From: Nocardia aobensis NBRC 100429
Lineage (GTDB): Bacteria > Actinomycetota > Actinomycetes > Mycobacteriales > Mycobacteriaceae
Reading direction: 5' to 3'
Assembly: GCF_000308375.1 (NCBI RefSeq)
Contig: NZ_BAFQ01000006.1
Coordinates: 1 to 64,000, forward strand
DNA: 64,000 nt
Shown here piece after piece: positions 45,690 through 54,047 of the stretch. Below the pieces are notes generated by a model. That model ran no database searches. It was not told the origin of the DNA and worked only from the letters and a program-made list of their open reading frames with translations. Both the position numbers and the translations under genes were made by a program. Within the stretch, counting starts at the first letter, position 1. Each line of letters starts with the position of its first letter.

Positions 45690-46742
45690 ATGCGTTTCGG
45701 CAGGTCGGCCGCGCCGGTTTCGCATTCGGCGCTCGCGCCGGAGTCAGCCCCCAGAGGGCGGCGAGGCGCTCAGCGTGGTTGGCGCACACGTCTTCTCGCT
45801 GCGGGTGCCGCGATGGCACTCCCGATCGCGGCGGGCATCATGGCTCCGGCCGCCATCGCCGCTCCCGTTCACGCACCCGTGCATCAGACACCCGCGGGCG
45901 GCTACGACGAACTGATGGTTCCGTCGAGCATGGGCCCCATCAAGGTGCAGGTGCAGTGGGCGCGCAACGGCGGTAACGCCGCCCTGCTGCTGCTGGACGG
46001 CCTGCGTGCTCGCGACGACCGCAACGCGTGGTCGTTCGAGACCAACGCGCAGCAGATGTTCGGCAACGACAACGTCACCCTGGTGATGCCGGTGGGTGGC
46101 CAGTCCAGCTGGTACGCCGACTGGCAGGGCCCGAGCAACACCAACGGCCAGAAGTTCACCTACAAGTGGGAAACCTTCCTCACCAAGGAACTTCCGGACT
46201 TCCTCAGCAATTACGGCGTGGAGCGGACCAACTACGCGGTCGCCGGTCTGTCGATGAGTGGTCCGGCGGCGTTGCGCCTGGCGGCATTCCACCGCGACCA
46301 GTTCAAGTACGCGGCCTCCTTCTCGGGCCCGCTGAACTGGAACGCCCCGGGTATGCGCGAGGCGATTCGCGTGATGATGCTCGATGCCGGCCGCTTCAAC
46401 GTCGATTCGATGGCCGCGCCGTGGAGCCCGCAGTGGCTGCGTTCGGACCCGATGGTGTTCGCGCCGCAGCTGCGTGGTCTGCCGATGTACATCTCGGCCG
46501 CCAGTGGTCTGCCGGGTCAGTACGACCACCCGAACGGCCTCGTCGGTGCGTTCAATACCGGTAACGCCATGGGCATCGAGTTGATCTCGATGGTCAGCAC
46601 CCACTCGTTCAAGGCGCGACTGGACTCGCTGGGCATCCCGGCCGCCTACGATTTCCCGCCCACCGGCACCCACGCCTGGCTCTACTGGCAGGACGAGCTG
46701 GCCAAGGCTCGTACGGGCATCCTGGCCGCACTGAACGCCTGA
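45690..46742 (+). CDS. mycolyltransferase, antigen 85 family (copy 3)
   Basis: The 350-residue precursor has a signal peptide ending APAAIAAPVHA. The mature part lacks the FNPTGIDFW start of copies 1 and 2 and instead begins GGYDELMVPSSMGPIKVQVQ. The nucleophile Ser188 is in GLSMSGPAA, with Ser replacing the second Gly of GLSMGG. The His is in TGTHAWLYW. Otherwise it keeps VMPVGGQSSWYADW and YKWETFLTKELP, so it should be an active mycolyltransferase, nearer to mycobacterial FbpA/FbpC in general pattern. ATG 45690 has AAAGAGAG before it. Confidence 0.92.
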   Translation: MRFGRSAAPVSHSALAPESAPRGRRGAQRGWRTRLLAAGAAMALPIAAGIMAPAAIAAPVHAPVHQTPAGGYDELMVPSSMGPIKVQVQWARNGGNAALLLLDGLRARDDRNAWSFETNAQQMFGNDNVTLVMPVGGQSSWYADWQGPSNTNGQKFTYKWETFLTKELPDFLSNYGVERTNYAVAGLSMSGPAALRLAAFHRDQFKYAASFSGPLNWNAPGMREAIRVMMLDAGRFNVDSMAAPWSPQWLRSDPMVFAPQLRGLPMYISAASGLPGQYDHPNGLVGAFNTGNAMGIELISMVSTHSFKARLDSLGIPAAYDFPPTGTHAWLYWQDELAKARTGILAALNA

Positions 46743-46768
46743 TCAAGGGCCGCAACAGCAACTGAACT

Positions 46769-46801
46769 CGGCGCCGCGCAGATCCGATCTGCGCGGCGCC
46801 G
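46769..46801 (+). terminator. hairpin terminator after mycolyltransferase 3
   Basis: A perfect 15-base stem CGGCGCCGCGCAGAT / ATCTGCGCGGCGCCG encloses CCG, 27 bases after the stop. Confidence 0.85.
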
Positions 46802-46906
46802 ATGTGTTGCGGGCGGTCCCAGGTTGCCTTGTGCGCTGCCATTTCTCAGGTTTGCTGTCCGCGCGTCCTACCGCCTCGAGCGGCCTCGGCGCGGTACAAC
46901 ACTCCT

Positions 46907-48784
46907 GTGGCAGGTGTGGTTTCCGGTAGCCGGGGGACGCTGCGTCGCGGCCGTTGGGGCAGGCGACGGCTCGCGATGCTGGCCGCCGCCGTCGTCGTGC
47001 CGATCGCCTCCGGGATCGCCGTCGCACCGCTCCCGGCATTCGCCGAACCCGCCGCGGTGCCGGCCCCGGCCGGGGCGACCGTCGAGAAGGTCGTCTGGCT
47101 GACCGAGCGTCGCGTCGCGTTGTGGGTGAACTCGCCGTCCATGGGTGCGCCGGTCCAGGTGCAACTGCTGCTGGCCCGGGACTGGAATTCCCGTCCGGAC
47201 GCGCGATTCCCGCTGCTGTTCATGCTCGACGGCCTGCGTGCCGAGGACGACGAGAGCGGCTGGACCAAGGATGCCGGCGCCGTCGACTTCTACGCGGACA
47301 AGAACGTCACCGTGGTGCTGCCGATCGGCGGTCAGTCGAGCTTCTATTCCGACTGGGTGCAGCAGGACAACGGCAAGAACTACAAGTGGGAAACCTTCCT
47401 GACCAAGGAACTGCCGCCCCTGCTGGAGAACCAGTGGCGCGCCACCGATGCGCATGGGGTGGAGGGGCTTTCGATGGGCGGTACGGCCGCGATGTTCCTG
47501 GCCGGGCGCAACCCCGGCTGGGTGAAGTACGCGGCCTCCTATTCGGGTTTCCTGACCACCACGAGTGTCGGTATGCCCCAGGCGATCATGTTCGCGATGC
47601 GCGACGCCGGCGGATTCGACGCCAACGCCATGTGGGGGCCGCCGACGAATGCCGAGTGGTCCGAGCACGATCCGTATCAGCTGGCGCCCAAGCTCAAGGG
47701 CGTCAGTATGTACGTCTCCGCCGGCAGCGGCACCACGGGCGCCTACGACAAGCCTTCCGACATCCCTGGCATCAGCACCAATTACGCGGGGATGGGCCTG
47801 GAGATGCTGTCCCGGTTGACCAGTCAGAACTTCGTCGACAAGTTGAACAAGCTGTCAATTCCGGTACAGGCCAATTACCGCCCCTCCGGCACACATTCGT
47901 GGCCGTACTGGGATTTCGAAATGCGGCAGTCGTGGCCACAGGCCGCGGCCGCGCTCGGCGTGGAGGCCGACAAACCGGCGTGCGCGGTGAACGGCGCGGT
48001 CGCCGCGGCCGTGCAGATCGACAAGTGGCTGGGTGATTGCGTCACCGGCGAATACCAGGTGACCAACGGCAGCGCGCAGGACTTCAAGGGCGGCCGGATG
48101 TTCTGGTCGCAGGCCACCGGCGCCCACGCCGTGGCGGGAGCGATCGGCGGGACCTATCAGGCGACGGCCGGCCCGGGTGGCCCACTGGGCCTGCCCACCT
48201 CCGCCGAACAGCCGCTGCCGGACGGTCAGGGCCGCTTCCAGACCTTCCAGGGCGGTTCGGTCTATTGGACGCCGCAGACCGGCGCCCAGGTGATCCGCGG
48301 GGCGATTCTGGCCGAATGGGAGCGGCAGGGCTTCGAACGCGGCCCCGCCGGCTATCCGACCGGGCCGGAGGTTAGGACGCCGAACAAGGACGGCGTGGTG
48401 CAGGGCTTCCAGGGCGGGCCGATGTACTTCAGCGACAAGACCGGGGCGCACCGGGTGCAGGGCATGATTCTCGGCAAGTACGCGCAGATGGGCTTCGAGA
48501 ACAGCTGGCTCGGTTTCCCGGCGGCCGAGGAGCAGCCGACCAAGGATCTGGGCCGCTACAGCAAATTCGAGGGCGGCAACATCTACTGGAGTCCGCTCTC
48601 CGGGGCGTGGGCCGTGCGCAACGGCCCGATGATGGACGCGTGGGGCCAGCAGGGCTTCGAGAACGGCAAGCTCGGCTATCCGATCAGTGACGAGTTCCCG
48701 GTGCCCGGCGGCGTCCAGCAGAATTTCCAGACCGGATTCGTCGTCGTGCGCGACGGCAAACCCCCCGAGGTGCACGGGGCCTAG
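46907..48784 (+). CDS. mycolyltransferase with C-terminal LGFP repeats (copy 4)
   Basis: The 625-residue protein joins an antigen 85-like domain (about 45-350) to LGFP repeats (about 360-620). The nucleophile Ser189 is in GLSMGGTAAMF, and the His is in SGTHSWPYW. The repeats centre on LGLPTSAEQ, AGYPTGPEV, LGFPAAEEQ and LGYPISDEF, each followed by an FQGG or FEGG-type strand. LGFP modules are thought to anchor proteins to the wall, as in corynebacterial PS1-type mycolyltransferases. GTG 46907 follows TACAAC by 6 bases, suggesting leaderless translation. Confidence 0.92.
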   Translation: MAGVVSGSRGTLRRGRWGRRRLAMLAAAVVVPIASGIAVAPLPAFAEPAAVPAPAGATVEKVVWLTERRVALWVNSPSMGAPVQVQLLLARDWNSRPDARFPLLFMLDGLRAEDDESGWTKDAGAVDFYADKNVTVVLPIGGQSSFYSDWVQQDNGKNYKWETFLTKELPPLLENQWRATDAHGVEGLSMGGTAAMFLAGRNPGWVKYAASYSGFLTTTSVGMPQAIMFAMRDAGGFDANAMWGPPTNAEWSEHDPYQLAPKLKGVSMYVSAGSGTTGAYDKPSDIPGISTNYAGMGLEMLSRLTSQNFVDKLNKLSIPVQANYRPSGTHSWPYWDFEMRQSWPQAAAALGVEADKPACAVNGAVAAAVQIDKWLGDCVTGEYQVTNGSAQDFKGGRMFWSQATGAHAVAGAIGGTYQATAGPGGPLGLPTSAEQPLPDGQGRFQTFQGGSVYWTPQTGAQVIRGAILAEWERQGFERGPAGYPTGPEVRTPNKDGVVQGFQGGPMYFSDKTGAHRVQGMILGKYAQMGFENSWLGFPAAEEQPTKDLGRYSKFEGGNIYWSPLSGAWAVRNGPMMDAWGQQGFENGKLGYPISDEFPVPGGVQQNFQTGFVVVRDGKPPEVHGA

Positions 48785-48927
48785 GGCGATAAATCACCTT
48801 TAAGTGGTTGATGAGGGTTCCGGCCATGGGATCCCTGTCCGCGCCGGTTGCCGTTAACCTGGAGCGCGACCTGCTAGGCCTTGGAACAAGCTCTAGCCTT
48901 TAGCGAACTAGATCGAGGACACGATTC

Positions 48928-49476
48928 ATGCTTCGGACCCGCCCGGTCGGAGAACGGTACATCGCTGGTGGCAAGGTCGCCGGCATCGTGGTCGCGCTGG
49001 CGGCCACCGGATTACTGGCCGCCTGCGGCGGTAACGATTCCACGGCGTCGAGCACGCCCACCTTGAAGCCGTCCCATACGACCGCCACGGTCGCGCCCGC
49101 GCAGAGTGCGCCGAGCAGCGCGCAGGCGGCGCCCGAGCCCACTCAGGAACAGGCCCCGGTCACCAGCACCGCGAACGAGCGTCCGGAGCCGGCGCAGCCG
49201 AACTCGGGCGACACCACGCAGTTGTCGGCGAAGGATCAGGCCTATCTGGACGAGTTGAAGAAGCGCGGGGTGAATCCGTCCAGCCCGGACATCGCGATCA
49301 CCGCGGCCAACTACGTCTGCCAGAGCAAGGCGAGCGGCGCCTCCGATCAGGAGGTCAAGACGTTCGTGAACGCGATGGCGGGCACCGACCCGTCCTTCGA
49401 TCCGCAGAAGATGTCGGTTGAACAGGCGGGCCAGATCTACATCGACGTCGCGACCCAGTCCTACTGCAACAAGTGA
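48928..49476 (+). CDS. DUF732 domain lipoprotein
   Basis: The 182-residue protein has a lipobox (ATGLLAAC) near residue 33, then a Ser/Thr/Pro/Ala linker of about 60 residues. A C-terminal DUF732 domain follows (AKDQAYLDELKKRGV, then AANYVCQSKASGAS and TQSYCNK), with two cysteines that probably pair. DUF732 proteins are small secreted actinobacterial proteins of unknown function. GAGGACA precedes the ATG. Its stop overlaps the cutinase start, so it may act with that lipase. Confidence 0.85.
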   Translation: MLRTRPVGERYIAGGKVAGIVVALAATGLLAACGGNDSTASSTPTLKPSHTTATVAPAQSAPSSAQAAPEPTQEQAPVTSTANERPEPAQPNSGDTTQLSAKDQAYLDELKKRGVNPSSPDIAITAANYVCQSKASGASDQEVKTFVNAMAGTDPSFDPQKMSVEQAGQIYIDVATQSYCNK

Positions 49477-50465
49477 ACGCGCGACGTCGTTCCGGATATG
49501 CCGGGGGCGGTCGCGGCCGCAACCGGCGGCCGGGTTGTCTGCTGTTCGTGCTGATCGCGGTCCTGGTGGCGATCGTGGCGCTGGTGCTGTGGTTCGTGCT
49601 CGCGGGCCGGTTGCACGTCCCGAAGCCGGGACCGCCCAAACCGGGTGCACCCAGCAGCCAGCCGGCGTCCTGCCCGGATGTGCAGTTACTGGCGATTCCC
49701 GGCACCTGGGAGTCGAACAGCAACGACGATCCGCACGATCCGTCGGCCAATCCGGCGTCGTTGATGCTGCATGTGACCAACCCCGTGCGGCAGCAGTTCC
49801 CGGAGTCCCGGCTCGACGTCTACACCGTTCCCTACGTCGCGCAATTCTCGAATCCGATCGCGATTCCGCCGGACGGCCAGTCGTCCTACAACAACAGCCG
49901 GTCCGAGGGCACCCAGCGTGCGCTGGCGGAGCTGACCGATATGTCGAAGAACTGCCCGCTCACCAACTATGTGATCGCCGGATTCTCCCAGGGCGCAGTG
50001 ATCGCCGGTGATATCGCGGCTCAGATCGGCGCCGGGCAGGGTCCGGTCGCCGCCGACCGGGTGCTCGGCGTCACGCTGATCGCCGACGGCCGTCGCGTGA
50101 ACGGTCCCGGGCAGCCCGGTGAGATCGGGGTTTCCCCGCCCGGCGTGGGCGCGGAGGTCGCGTTGAAGGGCCTGTCGGTTCCGGGCATCACGATGACCGG
50201 TCCGCGCGGCGGGTTCGGTGCGCTGGCCGGGCGCACGAACACCATCTGCGCTCCCGGGGATCTGATCTGCGACGCCCCGCCGCAGGCGCTGAATCCGCTG
50301 AATATCGTGCCCAGCCTGATGACCCTGGTGCATGCCGTCGGCAATCCGGTGCACAGTCTCTACAACACCTTCCAGGTGGACGATCAGGGCACCACCGCCA
50401 CCCAGTGGGCGACCGCCTGGGCCGAGGGTCTGATCAAGGACGCCCCCCACCCGCCGCACAGCTGA
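49473..50465 (+). CDS. cutinase-family lipase, Culp6 (Rv3802c)-like
   Basis: The 330-residue membrane-anchored hydrolase has a basic N-terminus and one helix (CLLFVLIAVLVAIVALVLWF). The cutinase domain starts ASCPDVQLLAIPGTWES. The nucleophile is in IAGFSQGAVIAGD near residue 170, Asp is likely in CAPGDLICDAP, and the His is near LVHAVGN. From memory the mycobacterial relative is an essential phospholipase/thioesterase linked to mycolate control, and it lies in the same place beside fadD32. GTG overlaps the lipoprotein stop (GTGA). Confidence 0.9.
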   Translation: MNARRRSGYAGGGRGRNRRPGCLLFVLIAVLVAIVALVLWFVLAGRLHVPKPGPPKPGAPSSQPASCPDVQLLAIPGTWESNSNDDPHDPSANPASLMLHVTNPVRQQFPESRLDVYTVPYVAQFSNPIAIPPDGQSSYNNSRSEGTQRALAELTDMSKNCPLTNYVIAGFSQGAVIAGDIAAQIGAGQGPVAADRVLGVTLIADGRRVNGPGQPGEIGVSPPGVGAEVALKGLSVPGITMTGPRGGFGALAGRTNTICAPGDLICDAPPQALNPLNIVPSLMTLVHAVGNPVHSLYNTFQVDDQGTTATQWATAWAEGLIKDAPHPPHS

Positions 50466-50603
50466 CGACCAGCGGTGACCGGGGTCGCCGGAGGTCCCGG
50501 AAAAAAAGTAAACCCGAGGGTCACTCAGATTTTGGTGAAGGCTGTAAAGTGCAGCGATGATCGCGCCACAGCGCACATCCGCACAGCCAGGAGCAGAGAG
50601 TTC

Positions 50604-51638
50604 ATGACAGAAGCCGCCGCCGCCGGCGCGACCAGCGGTGTCGAGATGACAGCGCTGGGTGTTCCGGCGCGCGCGTTCCGATTCGCTGCTGCAGGTGAGG
50701 GAAATCAGCAGGAGGGCGGTGCGCGGAAATTCGTCAAGCTCGCCCAGCAGGCCGAGGAATACGGATACGACTCCTTCGCGATTCCGGACCACCTCGGACC
50801 CCAAGTCGGGCCGATCGCCGCACTCGGCGCGCTCGCCGTGGCCACCGACCGTATCCGGATCGGAACCTCGGTGCTGGCCAACGGTTTCCGGCATCCGGTG
50901 GTGCTGGCCAAGGATGCCGCGACGATCGACGTGCTCTCGCGCGGACGGCTCGAACTCGGTGTCGGCGCGGGCTGGATCAAGAGCGAATTCGACGCCGCCG
51001 GTCTGCCCTACGAATCGCCGGGCGTGCGGTTGGAGAAGCTGGACGAGGCGCTGACCATTCTGGATGTGCTCCTGCGCGGGCAGGAATGCCATTTCGAGGG
51101 CAAGCACTATCAGGTGCGTGGCATCAAAGGCACGCCGCGGCCGCGGCAGGGTCCCCGCCCGCCGCTGGTGACCGGTGGTGGCGGCCCCAAGATGTTGCGG
51201 CTGGCCGCCAAGCACGCCGACATCATCTCGGTGGTGCCGCGCACGACCAAGACCGGTAAGGGCCTGCTGTCGGGAATCACCCTCGAGAAGACCATCGAGA
51301 AGGTGAATCTCATCAAGGAGGCCGCCGGGGACCGGTTCCCCGAGATCGAACTCAACTGGACCGTCACCGCCGTCGTGATCACCGACGATCGCGAGCGCAC
51401 GGCCGAGATGGCGTTGGCCGCCCTCGACAAGGGTTTGCACCCGGATCTCGAGGTCGACGTCCAGCTGTCGGTGGAAGACATCCTGAATTCGCCCTATGTG
51501 GCCATCGGCACATTCGAGGAGATCGCCGAGCAGATCCGTAACGTGCGGCGATTGACATCGATGTCCTATGTCGGAGTGTTTCCGACCCAGATGGATGCTT
51601 TCGCACCGGTGATCCCCTTGCTGCGAGAGGAGCCGTAG
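50604..51638 (+). CDS. LLM class F420-dependent oxidoreductase
   Basis: The 344-residue protein has a luciferase-like TIM barrel. It has FVKLAQQAEEYGYDSFAIPD, ALAVATDRIRIGTSVLANG and the conserved GRLELGVGAGW, features of the F420-dependent branch (TIGR03621-type by memory). It would use reduced F420 on an unknown substrate. ATG 50604 is preferred, with AGGAGCAGAGAG upstream; the frame is open earlier but shows no family similarity. It lies between the cutinase and fadD32, a place not occupied by such a gene in M. tuberculosis as I recall. Confidence 0.87.
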   Translation: MTEAAAAGATSGVEMTALGVPARAFRFAAAGEGNQQEGGARKFVKLAQQAEEYGYDSFAIPDHLGPQVGPIAALGALAVATDRIRIGTSVLANGFRHPVVLAKDAATIDVLSRGRLELGVGAGWIKSEFDAAGLPYESPGVRLEKLDEALTILDVLLRGQECHFEGKHYQVRGIKGTPRPRQGPRPPLVTGGGGPKMLRLAAKHADIISVVPRTTKTGKGLLSGITLEKTIEKVNLIKEAAGDRFPEIELNWTVTAVVITDDRERTAEMALAALDKGLHPDLEVDVQLSVEDILNSPYVAIGTFEEIAEQIRNVRRLTSMSYVGVFPTQMDAFAPVIPLLREEP

Positions 51639-51880
51639 CGAGCCGCCACCGTGCAAGCCGGGGAATCGTTCGGCTCGCTCCGGAGACCGCTTCGGGGCCT
51701 GCTCTGTAACATGTCCCTGGCTCGAGTACATCTAGCCGATAGGTGGTCACCGCGCAGACCACCGGAAAAAGCTGCAGGCAAGCTCTCGCACCACAGAGCG
51801 GCCGCGGGTGAAAGAGAGTCGGGGCCTCACAGGTAACAGCGGCCATGTCGCCGTGCTGCGTGTGCCTCGGAGGAGAAGGA

Positions 51881-53803
51881 ATGACGGACGAGACTTTCGA
51901 CGATTACCTGGACGAAACCGGGAACATCAGAATTCCCGAGGGCCGCACCCTGGTCGATTACGTCGAGAAGCACACCCGCAACGATGCGAACGATCTTGCG
52001 TATCGCTATATCGACTACTCCCGCGAGCGCGACGGGGAGTACCAGGACCTGACCTGGAAGGAATTCGGCGTCCGGCTGCGCGCGGTGGCCGCTCGCCTGC
52101 AACAGGTGACCAAGCCGGGCGACCGGGTGGCGATTCTGGCGCCGCAGGGCCTGGACTATGTGATCTCCTTCTTCGCCGCCATCTACGCCGGCACCATCGC
52201 CGTGCCGCTGTTCGATCCGGACGAGCCGGGCCACACCGACCGGCTGCACGCCGTACTGGGCGACTGCAAGCCGTCGGCGATTCTGACGGCCAGCTCCTCG
52301 GCCGCCGGCGTGCGCCAGTTCTTCCGGCCGCTGCCGGCCGCGCAGCGTCCGCGCATCATCGCCGTCGACGCGGTGCCCGACACCCTCGGCGAGTCCTGGG
52401 TGCGGCCGGATCTGGCCGTCGACGACATCGCCTACCTGCAGTACACCTCGGGTTCGACCCGGACCCCGGCCGGTGTGGAGATCACCCACCGCGCGGTCGG
52501 CACCAACCTGCTGCAGATGGTCAACGCCATCAACCTGGACTGGAATTCGCGCGGTGTCACCTGGCTGCCGCTGTACCACGACATGGGCCTGCTGTGCGTG
52601 ATCCTGCCGGCCATCGGCGGCAAGTACATCACCATCATGTCGCCGAGCGCCTTCGTCCGGCGTCCGGGCCGCTGGATCTCCGAGCTCGCCGCGGTGTCCG
52701 ACGGCGCCGGCACCTTCGCCGCCGCGCCGAACTTCGCCTTCGAGCACGCCGCGGCGCGCGGTCTGCCGAAGAACGGCGAAACGCTGGATCTGTCGAACGT
52801 GATCGGCCTGATCAACGGCAGTGAGCCGGTGACCACCTCGTCGATGAAGAAGTTCAACGAGGCCTTCGCCCCCTACGGGCTGCCGAAGACCGCGATCAAG
52901 CCCTGCTACGGCATGGCCGAGGCGACGCTGTTCGTCTCCGCGACGCGGGCCGAGGACGAGGCCAAGGTCATCTACGTCGACCGCAACGAGCTCAACGCCG
53001 GACGTGTGGTGAAGGTCGACCAGGGCGCGCCGAACGCCATCGCGCAGGTGAGCTGTGGCTATATCGCGCTGTCGCAGTGGGCCGCGATCGTCGACCCGGA
53101 ATCGATCGACGACCCCGAGGGCGCGCAGGAGCTGCCCGAGGGCCGCGTCGGCGAAATCTGGTTGCACGGCAACAACATCGGCATCGGCTACTGGGGTCGC
53201 GAGGAGGAAACTCGCAAGACCTTCAAGAACCTGCTGACCAACCGCCAAGCCGAGGGCTCGCACGCCGCGGGCACCCCCGACGACGCGATCTGGCTGCGCA
53301 CCGGTGATTACGGCGTCTACGTCGATGGCGAGTTGTACATCACCGGCCGCGTCAAGGACCTGGTGATCGTCGACGGCCGCAATCACTACCCGCAGGACCT
53401 CGAGTTCTCCGCGCAGGAGGCCAGCAAGATGCTGCGCCCGGGCTTCATCGCGGCGTTCTCGGTGCCGGCCAATCAGCTGCCGGCCGAGGTCTTCGCCGCC
53501 GACAGCCACGCCGGTCTGAAGTACGACGCCGACGATGCCTCCGAGCAGTTGGTGATCGTGGCCGAGCGGGGGCCGGGCGCGCACAAGGCCGATCCGCAGC
53601 CGATCGCCGACGCGGTGCGCGGTGCGCTGTCGCAGCGGCACGGCGTGACCGTGCGCGATGTGCTGCTGGTGCCCGCGGGTTCGATTCCGCGGACCTCGAG
53701 CGGCAAGCTGGCGCGCCGGGCGTGCCGGGCCGCGTATCTGGAGGGCACTCTGCGCGGTGGCTATCAGCAGCAGGCCTTCCCCGACGCACCGGACGAAGAG
53801 TAA
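51881..53803 (+). CDS. fadD32: long-chain fatty acyl-AMP ligase FadD32
   Basis: This enzyme activates the meromycolic chain as acyl-AMP and loads it on Pks13. The 640-residue protein has the AMP-binding motif [20 protein letters not shown] near 200, [11 protein letters not shown], and YGMAEATLF near 345. The C-terminal part has WLRTGDYGV and [20 protein letters not shown], and [11 protein letters not shown] is near 620. The FAAL insertion is present by length. GGAGGAGAAGGA precedes ATG 51881. It stands before pks13 and accD4 as in other mycolate producers, but a 244-base gap lies before pks13. Confidence 0.97.
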   Translation: MTDETFDDYLDETGNIRIPEGRTLVDYVEKHTRNDANDLAYRYIDYSRERDGEYQDLTWKEFGVRLRAVAARLQQVTKPGDRVAILAPQGLDYVISFFAAIYAGTIAVPLFDPDEPGHTDRLHAVLGDCKPSAILTASSSAAGVRQFFRPLPAAQRPRIIAVDAVPDTLGESWVRPDLAVDDIAYLQYTSGSTRTPAGVEITHRAVGTNLLQMVNAINLDWNSRGVTWLPLYHDMGLLCVILPAIGGKYITIMSPSAFVRRPGRWISELAAVSDGAGTFAAAPNFAFEHAAARGLPKNGETLDLSNVIGLINGSEPVTTSSMKKFNEAFAPYGLPKTAIKPCYGMAEATLFVSATRAEDEAKVIYVDRNELNAGRVVKVDQGAPNAIAQVSCGYIALSQWAAIVDPESIDDPEGAQELPEGRVGEIWLHGNNIGIGYWGREEETRKTFKNLLTNRQAEGSHAAGTPDDAIWLRTGDYGVYVDGELYITGRVKDLVIVDGRNHYPQDLEFSAQEASKMLRPGFIAAFSVPANQLPAEVFAADSHAGLKYDADDASEQLVIVAERGPGAHKADPQPIADAVRGALSQRHGVTVRDVLLVPAGSIPRTSSGKLARRACRAAYLEGTLRGGYQQQAFPDAPDEE

Positions 53804-53955
53804 GTCGTGCTCCCGGTGATTTCCCACCGTGCCGAGATCGGGGTTTCTCGTCGCCCCGGCCGGTCCGTTGGTCGCTGTGACGTGCCCGTTCGACGGGCCG
53901 ACCGGCAGCCGGCGGCGGTGCGGAACTCGCCGGGGGACGTGCGCTGCGTGGCGAG

Positions 53956-53982
53956 TTGTCCACAACCCGCCACTTATCCACA
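53956..53982 (+). promoter_or_regulatory. two DnaA-box-like 9-mers before pks13
   Basis: TTGTCCACA (53956-53964) and TTATCCACA (53974-53982) lie on the same strand, 18 bases apart start to start. The second is identical to the classic DnaA box and the first to the common actinobacterial form. They sit in the gap between fadD32 and pks13, 66-92 bases before the pks13 start, so DnaA could influence its transcription. Confidence 0.6.
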
Positions 53983-54047
53983 TGACGGCGAATCGGCTGT
54001 CAATCCCCGCCCGCGCAACATTCGCACACAGGTAGCTTGAGGAATTG

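Noticed and set aside
48785..48927. AATCACCTTTAAGTGGTTG region as a possible operator
   Set aside because: The inverted match is weak and not at a clear promoter; only the DUF732 promoter is likely here.
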